This document shows positions 23,057 to 27,603 of a stretch of DNA of 27,603 nt, in pieces. The number at the start of each line of letters is the position of its first letter. Within the stretch, counting starts at the first letter, position 1. The stretch spans positions 1 to 27,603 of the forward strand of contig DASPHG010000022.1 in the NCBI GenBank assembly GCA_035629775.1, written 5' to 3'. The notes beneath the pieces are model-generated. The model did not search any database, had not been told where the DNA came from, and worked only from the letters and a program-made list of their open reading frames with translations. This DNA comes from DASPHG01 sp035629775 (GTDB lineage Bacteria > Actinomycetota > Thermoleophilia > Solirubrobacterales > Thermoleophilaceae). The position numbers and the translations under genes are program-made.

Positions 23057-23760
23057 CAGGCCGCCCGAGCGTACACGAGCACGTTGTCGCGGTACCCGAC
23101 GTCGGCCCGGTAGGGCCCGCCGCAGGTGACGAGGACGAGCACGGGGTTGCGCGAGTGCCCGTAGACGGCGTTCGTGGGGAAGCGGCGCTTGTTCACGCGC
23201 GTGGTCCCGACCACGCGGTATCCGTGCACGTCGCCGCGTTCGTCGGTCACCTCGATCCGGGCGCCGCGCTCGAGCGACGGCACGCGCGCGAAGACCCCGG
23301 CGCCGTCACTGGTGTCGAGGTGACCGATCACGACCGCCCGCCCCGGCTCGCCCGGCCGCGCCCCGCCGGAGTACCAGCCCGCCCAGCCCTCCGGGGGGAC
23401 CTCGATCCCGTCGCTGCGGGCCCGGACGGGCTCGATCCCGGCGTCCACGCCGGCGGCGGCGATGCTGATCCGGCCGGGCGGGGCGGGGCGGATGCCGCCC
23501 GCGAGCGGGTCGAAGCGCCGCACCCGCACGCTCAGCCGGCCCTCAACCGGCACGACCGGGCTGAGCGCGCGCGGCTGCGGGCGAAGCCGAACCGGGGGGA
23601 GGTCCGCGATTCGCGCCAGAGCATGCGCGGCCATGCCATCGGGGGCGGCCGTCGGCTCGGGACCCGCGTCGTCGGCCAGGACCAAGACGGCCGCCGCGGC
23701 CATCACGGCCGGCACGACGGCGGCGGAGGCCAGCCCGAGTCGGTTGCGCCTACGGCCCAC
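23056..23760 (-). CDS. Class F sortase
   Basis: A 234-residue membrane-anchored sortase. An N-terminal basic patch (VGRRRNR) and hydrophobic helix (about 9-29) anchor it, followed by a Pro-rich linker and the catalytic beta-barrel from about residue 75. The active site is complete: His147 in VVIGHLDT, Cys213 in LVTCGGPY and Arg224 in GYRDNVLVYA. Class F sortases of actinobacteria cleave LPxTG-like signals and transfer proteins to the cell wall or to an amine. The GTG at 23760 was chosen because it gives a normal anchor; it overlaps the stop of the upstream DUF4397 gene by 11 bases, and longer readings would run through that gene. The upstream gene product carries an APATG sorting-like signal, so it is the likely substrate. 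Confidence 0.9.
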   Translation of the reverse strand: MGRRRNRLGLASAAVVPAVMAAAAVLVLADDAGPEPTAAPDGMAAHALARIADLPPVRLRPQPRALSPVVPVEGRLSVRVRRFDPLAGGIRPAPPGRISIAAAGVDAGIEPVRARSDGIEVPPEGWAGWYSGGARPGEPGRAVVIGHLDTSDGAGVFARVPSLERGARIEVTDERGDVHGYRVVGTTRVNKRRFPTNAVYGHSRNPVLVLVTCGGPYRADVGYRDNVLVYARAA

Positions 23761-24571
23761 CGCGGCGCGCGCGGGCGGTGAGGACGACGTAGGCGGCCGC
23801 CCCGCCGCACGCCGCGAGCAGCGCGGCCAGCAGCGCGAGCGGGACGGGAGAGTCACCGTCCGCGAGCCCGCCGAGCCCGGTGGCCGGCGCTCCGCGTGGC
23901 GCGGCGCTCTCGCCCGCCGCCACGATCACGTCGATCGGCTCCCCAGCGGTGCCGATCACGATCGCCGTCGAGGATGTGCCGGCGGTCAGCGGTACCCCTC
24001 CGCGGGCCGCGATCACGCTGCCGTCGTTCGGGTTCGTCACGTTCACCGCGTAGGCCCCGGGCTGAACCGTCGTGTAGTCGCCCACGCCGCCGGGTCCCAC
24101 TCCTTCAGCCACGATGCGGTCGCCAAGCCGCACGTCCACGGTGCCGAGCTCCGGCGCGGCGTGTACGGCCCTCAGCTGGGCGCTCTTGGGGCGTGCGTCG
24201 CCCTCGCGCATCACGATGAGCCGCCCCTCCCCGTTGCGCAGCGCGACGGTGGTGTAGTGGGCGCGGTCAGCGAGCTGGGCGCTGACCTTGGCGATCACCG
24301 ACCCGTCGCCCGACTCGCGGACCTCGAAGGTCACCTCCCCCGGGGGAACCTCGACGTATGGACCGACCTCGCCGAACCCGACGCCGCGTCCGACGCGCTG
24401 GCTCAGATCGTCGGCCACGACGAACAACTGGGCGCCGCCGGCGTCGGGAATCGCCTGCACAAAGCGGACATTCGCAGCACCCCATGCGGACGCCGCTGGT
24501 CCCACAAGTAGCATCAGAAGTGAGGCGATGAGCGCATGGACCCACCTACCCCTCGAGAACTCGAAGCGCAT
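23750..24571 (-). CDS. DUF4397 surface protein with APATG sortase-type sorting signal
   Basis: A 273-residue predicted exported protein. The signal peptide (MRFEFSRGRWVHALIASLLM, cleavage near SAWGA at about 32) is followed by two beta-sandwich repeats of the DUF4397 type: VRFVQAIPDAGGAQLFV at about 34 and LRAVHAAPELGTVDVRLG at about 134, each with a TVEV/EVPPGEVTFEV-like strand and a closing VxxAxxE. Residues 228-232 read APATG, then a short linker, a hydrophobic helix (PLALLAALLAACGGAAAYVV) and a basic end (RARRGGP). That is the layout of a cell-wall sorting signal. It is the first gene of an operon with the class F sortase. The function of DUF4397 is unknown. A TAGCAT lies 9 bases before the ATG on the minus strand and may be the -10. 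Confidence 0.87.
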   Translation of the reverse strand: MRFEFSRGRWVHALIASLLMLLVGPAASAWGAANVRFVQAIPDAGGAQLFVVADDLSQRVGRGVGFGEVGPYVEVPPGEVTFEVRESGDGSVIAKVSAQLADRAHYTTVALRNGEGRLIVMREGDARPKSAQLRAVHAAPELGTVDVRLGDRIVAEGVGPGGVGDYTTVQPGAYAVNVTNPNDGSVIAARGGVPLTAGTSSTAIVIGTAGEPIDVIVAAGESAAPRGAPATGLGGLADGDSPVPLALLAALLAACGGAAAYVVLTARARRGGP

Positions 24572-24580
24572 GGAGCGAGC

Positions 24581-25555
24581 ATGCTAGCCGTGCCGGCAGA
24601 CCGGCTGCCAGCGGCTCTGGGCGATCTGGACCCCGGCAACCGCGCGCTGCTCGACCTGTCGCTCAGGCGCGGCGTGTCGGACGCGGAGATCGGCGAGCTC
24701 CTGCGCAAGGAGCCCGACGACGTGGCGCGTGGGCGCGATGCCGTGCTGGAGCTGATCGCCGACGCGCTCGACGTGGGCGGCCAGGACCGCCGCGAGCGCG
24801 TGCGCCGGGCCATCGCCGCGCTGCCCGACGACGCGTGGCGCGCGGGCGCCGAGTCGGCGGAGCCGGCGCCGGCGCCGGAACCCGCGCGGACGCCAGACCC
24901 GGAGCCCGCGCCGGAGCCCGAGCAACGAGAAACGAGCAACGACCAACGCGGGGCGCCTGCGGCGACCGCGCCCCCGCGCCCATCCATCCGCCTCCCACGC
25001 GAGCCGGACGAGCACGACGGGCCCGCCCGGCTCCCGCTGGGGGCGGCGGACGAGGACTTCGACGAGCCCGAGCGTTCGTCGCGCCGTGGCGGCCTGCTCG
25101 TCTTCGTGGCGCTCCTGGGCGTGGCCGCCGTGCTGGCGATCGTCCTGATCGGCGGTGACGACGAGGAGGACCCGGCCGGCTCGGCCGACAACGGCGGCGA
25201 CCCCGCTCCGCCGCCCGGCGGCAATCAGGGCGCGGGCCGCGAAGCGCGCCTGGCGGCCGTCGGTGGCGGCCGGGGGAGCGGACGGCTGATCGTGACCGAC
25301 GCGGGGGCGACGATCGTCCTGCGCGGCCTGCCCGACCCCGATGGCGCCTACGAGGTCTGGCTCTACGAGAACATCGTGCGCGCGCGCTCGCTCGGCACGA
25401 TCGCGGACGGCGGCGGCAGGCTGGAGGTCAAGCTTCCGGCCGACGCGGGCAGCTACCCGTTCCTCGACGTCTCCCGCGAGCCGTCTGACGGCAACCCGAA
25501 CCACTCGGGTCAGAGCGTCATACGGGCGCCGCTCGAGACGGTCCTGGGCGACTAG
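24581..25555 (+). CDS. Membrane protein: sigma-region-4-like HTH - TM - RskA-like extracytoplasmic domain
   Basis: A predicted 324-residue single-pass protein. Residues about 14-63 (LDPGNRALLDLSLRRGVSDAEIGELL...VARGRDAVLELI) resemble the sigma-70 region 4 helix-turn-helix. A long Pro/Glu/Ala-rich linker follows (PEPAPEPE runs), then a membrane helix at about 170-192 (GLLVFVALLGVAAVLAIVLI). The outside domain (about 230-324; ATIVLRGLPDPDGAYEVWLY, LDVSREPSDGNPNHSGQSVI) looks like the C-terminal domain of anti-sigma-K factor RskA. It may tether a DNA- or polymerase-binding head to the membrane as a signal sensor; this is inference. The ATG at 24581 has GGAG five bases upstream and avoids overlap with the divergent gene. 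An ATG at 24536 with GAGG upstream is possible, but its 15 extra codons have poor third-position GC. No sigma factor gene is adjacent. Confidence 0.75.
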   Translation: MLAVPADRLPAALGDLDPGNRALLDLSLRRGVSDAEIGELLRKEPDDVARGRDAVLELIADALDVGGQDRRERVRRAIAALPDDAWRAGAESAEPAPAPEPARTPDPEPAPEPEQRETSNDQRGAPAATAPPRPSIRLPREPDEHDGPARLPLGAADEDFDEPERSSRRGGLLVFVALLGVAAVLAIVLIGGDDEEDPAGSADNGGDPAPPPGGNQGAGREARLAAVGGGRGSGRLIVTDAGATIVLRGLPDPDGAYEVWLYENIVRARSLGTIADGGGRLEVKLPADAGSYPFLDVSREPSDGNPNHSGQSVIRAPLETVLGD

Positions 25556-25559
25556 GCCC

Positions 25560-27062
25560 GTGCGCGGTCACACCCGGCGGGATCTCCTGCGGCTGGCGGC
25601 CGCGGCGGGCGCCGGGTCGATGCTCGCCGGGCCGATCGCGCGCAGCGCGCTCGCGGCGGAGACGGCCGAGTACGACGACGGCGGCGACGCGGTGCCACCG
25701 GGCGCAGTGGGCGACCCCGAGCGCGTGATCATCCTCGGCGCCGGCTGGGCCGGCCTGACGCTGGCGAACGCGCTGCGAAACGCCGGGGTGGACCACGTGC
25801 TGCTCGAAGGGCGATCGCGGATCGGCGGGCGGGCGCGCACCGTGGACGTCGCCGGCGTCCCCGTCGATCTGGGCTGCTCGTGGATCCACGAGCCCGTCGG
25901 CAACCCGATGACGCGCTTCGCGGAGCAGGCGGGGGTCGCGCGCGACAACGCGGACATCGAGCTGGACGTGGCGGTGATCCGCGCCTTCGACGGCTTCCTC
26001 GACCGCGAGCTGACGGCGGCGGAGAAGGCCGCGGCGTTCGCACACGTCGTGCGGTTCGGCGAGGAGGCGGCCGGGATCTCGGCCGAGCTCGGGCCGGGCG
26101 CGTCCGTTCGCCAGGGCGCGCGGGTCTACCTGAACCGCCAGGGCCTCCACAGCGACGCGCGCCGCCACGCCGAGTTCCTCATCCACCTGGTCACCGAGCA
26201 GTCCGACAACTACGAGTGGGAGCGGATCTCGCTCGACTACTGGGCGAACTTCGAGTCGCCGTACACCGGCGTCGGGCAGGGCGAGTTCCCCGTGGGCGGG
26301 TACCGCCCGATGGTGCTCGCGATGGCGGGCGACTCGCGCGTGCGCCTTCGCCACCGCGTGGACGCGATCGAGCGGCGCCCCGCGGGCGTCACCGTGCGCT
26401 GCACCGTGACGGGTGACCGGCCCCGGCGGAGGGTCTTCAAGGGCTCGCACGTGGTCGTGACCGTGCCGCTCGGAGTGCTGAAGGCGGGCTCGATCCGGTT
26501 CGAGCCGCGGCTACCCAGGCGCAAGCGCCGCGCGATCGGGCGGGTCGGGTACGGCGTGTTCGAGAAGGTCGCGATGGTCTTCGACGACGCGTTCTGGAGC
26601 GACCCCGCACACACGCACATGCTCTTCCTGTCGGACCACTTCCCGCTCGAGCTGCCGCTGTTCGTGGACCTGGACCGGATCAGCGGCGTGCCCGGGCTGG
26701 TCGCGACGACGGCGGGCCGCGCGGGGCGGCGGTTCCGCCGGCTCGACCGCGAGGCGCGGCTCGAGCTCGTGCTCGCGCGGATGGCCGAGATCCTCGGCCG
26801 CGACGTGCCGCGGCCCGTCGCGTGGCGGGCGACCGACTGGCGCGCCGACCGCTTCTCGCGCGGCGCGTATTCCACGATCCCCGTCGGGTCGAGCCTGGCC
26901 GACCTCGACACGCTGGCCGAGCCGGTGGGGGGCCGCGTCCTCTTCGCCGGCGAGGCGACGAGCCGCGCCCGCCCCGGATACTCGGACGGCGCGATGACCA
27001 GCGGGATCAGAGAGGCAAAGCGCCTGCTGCGCCGGCCGGCCGTCACGCTCTCGGCGGGCTAG
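25560..27062 (+). CDS. Tat-exported flavin-dependent amine oxidase
   Basis: A 500-residue FAD amine oxidase of the monoamine/polyamine/L-amino acid oxidase superfamily, which oxidises amines to imines with release of hydrogen peroxide. The N-terminus is a twin-arginine signal (HTRRDLLRLAAAAGAGSM, cleavage near ALA at about 35), implying export after FAD loading. The dinucleotide-binding motif is VIILGAGWAGL (Gly60, Gly62, Gly65), followed by LLEGRSRIGGRART; VDLGCSWIH follows. The C-terminal FAD signature is FAGEATSRARPGYSDGAMTSG (about 462-482). The GTG at 25560 lies 4 bases after the stop of the preceding gene, so they form an operon; no closer start gives the Tat signal. The substrate is unknown. 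Linkage to an RskA-like sensor suggests an envelope or oxidative-stress setting, as inference only. Confidence 0.88.
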   Translation: MRGHTRRDLLRLAAAAGAGSMLAGPIARSALAAETAEYDDGGDAVPPGAVGDPERVIILGAGWAGLTLANALRNAGVDHVLLEGRSRIGGRARTVDVAGVPVDLGCSWIHEPVGNPMTRFAEQAGVARDNADIELDVAVIRAFDGFLDRELTAAEKAAAFAHVVRFGEEAAGISAELGPGASVRQGARVYLNRQGLHSDARRHAEFLIHLVTEQSDNYEWERISLDYWANFESPYTGVGQGEFPVGGYRPMVLAMAGDSRVRLRHRVDAIERRPAGVTVRCTVTGDRPRRRVFKGSHVVVTVPLGVLKAGSIRFEPRLPRRKRRAIGRVGYGVFEKVAMVFDDAFWSDPAHTHMLFLSDHFPLELPLFVDLDRISGVPGLVATTAGRAGRRFRRLDREARLELVLARMAEILGRDVPRPVAWRATDWRADRFSRGAYSTIPVGSSLADLDTLAEPVGGRVLFAGEATSRARPGYSDGAMTSGIREAKRLLRRPAVTLSAG

Positions 27063-27065
27063 GCC

Positions 27066-27603
27066 CTACGCCTTCGCGCCGACCGTCTCGACGGCCAGCT
27101 CGGCGACCTGCGTCGGGTTCCGGCCCACGCGGACGCCCTTCGCCTCGAGCGCCTCCGCCTTCGCCTGGGCCGTGCCCTTCGACCCGGAGACGATCGCCCC
27201 CGCGTGCCCCATCGTCTTGCCGGGCGGCGCCGTGAACCCGGCGATGTAGGCGATCACGGGTTTCGTGACGTGCTCGGCGATGTACTCGGCGGTGCGCTCC
27301 TCCTCGTCGCCGCCGATCTCGCCGCACATGACGATGAGCTCGGTCTCGTCGTCCTGCTCGAACTCGGCGATCACGTCGATGAACGAGGAGCCGACGACGG
27401 GGTCCCCGCCGATGCCGACGATGGTCGAGTTGCCAAAGCCACGCTGGGCCAGCTCGTTGCCTATCTGGTAGGTCAGCGTGCCGCTGCGCGACACCAGGCC
27501 GACGCCGCCCTCGGAGAAGAAGTGGGCCGGGATGATCCCCACGTTGGCCTTGCCGGGGGAGAGGATGCCCGGGCAGTTGGGGCCCACCAGGCGCGTGGTG
27601 TCG
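27066..27603 (-). CDS. sucD: Succinyl-CoA synthetase alpha subunit, 3' part
   Basis: The C-terminal 179 or so residues of the succinate-CoA ligase alpha subunit, which runs off the right edge. This TCA-cycle enzyme interconverts succinyl-CoA and succinate with ADP/GDP phosphorylation as an alpha-beta complex. Signatures are TRLVGPNCPGILSPG, IGIIP-like GIIPAHFFSEGGVGLVSRSG, GIGGDPVVGSSFIDV, and GHAGAIVSGSKGTA with the phosphorylated active-site His. The reading is open and in frame up to the last bases. The stop at 27066 is 3 bases from the stop of the convergent amine oxidase gene, with no hairpin between. The beta subunit gene sucC is usually next to sucD and would lie beyond the window. Confidence 0.95.
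   Translation of the reverse strand, partial: DTTRLVGPNCPGILSPGKANVGIIPAHFFSEGGVGLVSRSGTLTYQIGNELAQRGFGNSTIVGIGGDPVVGSSFIDVIAEFEQDDETELIVMCGEIGGDEEERTAEYIAEHVTKPVIAYIAGFTAPPGKTMGHAGAIVSGSKGTAQAKAEALEAKGVRVGRNPTQVAELAVETVGAKA

Noticed and set aside
24351..24370. A GACGTATGGACC stretch similar to the upstream element of the giant genes
   Set aside because: It lies within the DUF4397 coding sequence with no promoter-like spacing; chance match is likely.

Overview
The window is very GC-rich with strong G/C bias at third codon positions. It carries split mycobacterial-type NHEJ ligase genes, large secreted NHL/Ig-like proteins with basic C-terminal tails, an actinobacterial class F sortase and several apparently leaderless genes. 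Together these suggest an actinobacterium, most plausibly of the Thermoleophilia (Solirubrobacterales/Gaiellales type). The phylum-level inference is fairly firm; the class is a guess from gene style. No rRNA, tRNA, CRISPR array, transposase or integrase was recognised, and no stretch over 300 bases lacks a gene.

Left part (1-1347): a macro-domain protein leaves the window to the left. Divergent from it is a stand-alone LigD-type primase-polymerase, ended by a small hairpin. The matching stand-alone LigD-type ATP-dependent ligase lies at 18805-19764, so the two NHEJ activities are separate genes about 17.5 kb apart. No Ku gene is visible.

Centre (1450-17669): three giant, co-directional, predicted secreted proteins (2088, 1916 and 1353 aa) fill about 16 kb. 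All have signal peptides, share collinear Ig-like modules and end in Lys/Arg-rich tails. The first two start with NHL beta-propeller regions; the third starts with RTX-like glycine/aspartate repeats. The second and third hold metzincin-type zinc protease motifs (HExxHxxGxxH plus a candidate Met-turn). The first has instead a long beta-rich C-terminal region I do not recognise. The second and third share an almost identically spaced promoter region with an 11-base upstream motif, and both look leaderless. This cluster is the strongest candidate for an undescribed system, perhaps an extracellular matrix or degradation set.

Right part (17671-27603): a secreted PQQ-type sugar dehydrogenase overlaps the downstream end of the ligase gene. 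Divergent from the ligase is an FHA-TM-HtrA-PDZ membrane protease, followed by a DtxR/MntR-type metal regulator. A minus-strand operon encodes a DUF4397 protein with a sortase-like sorting signal, a class F sortase and a PLP aminotransferase. Divergent from it are a membrane protein combining a sigma-region-4-like HTH with an RskA-like extracytoplasmic domain, and a Tat-exported flavin amine oxidase. The 3' end of sucD closes the window. Two near-identical 33-base palindromes sit exactly at two convergent gene ends (17671-17703 and 21922-21954).
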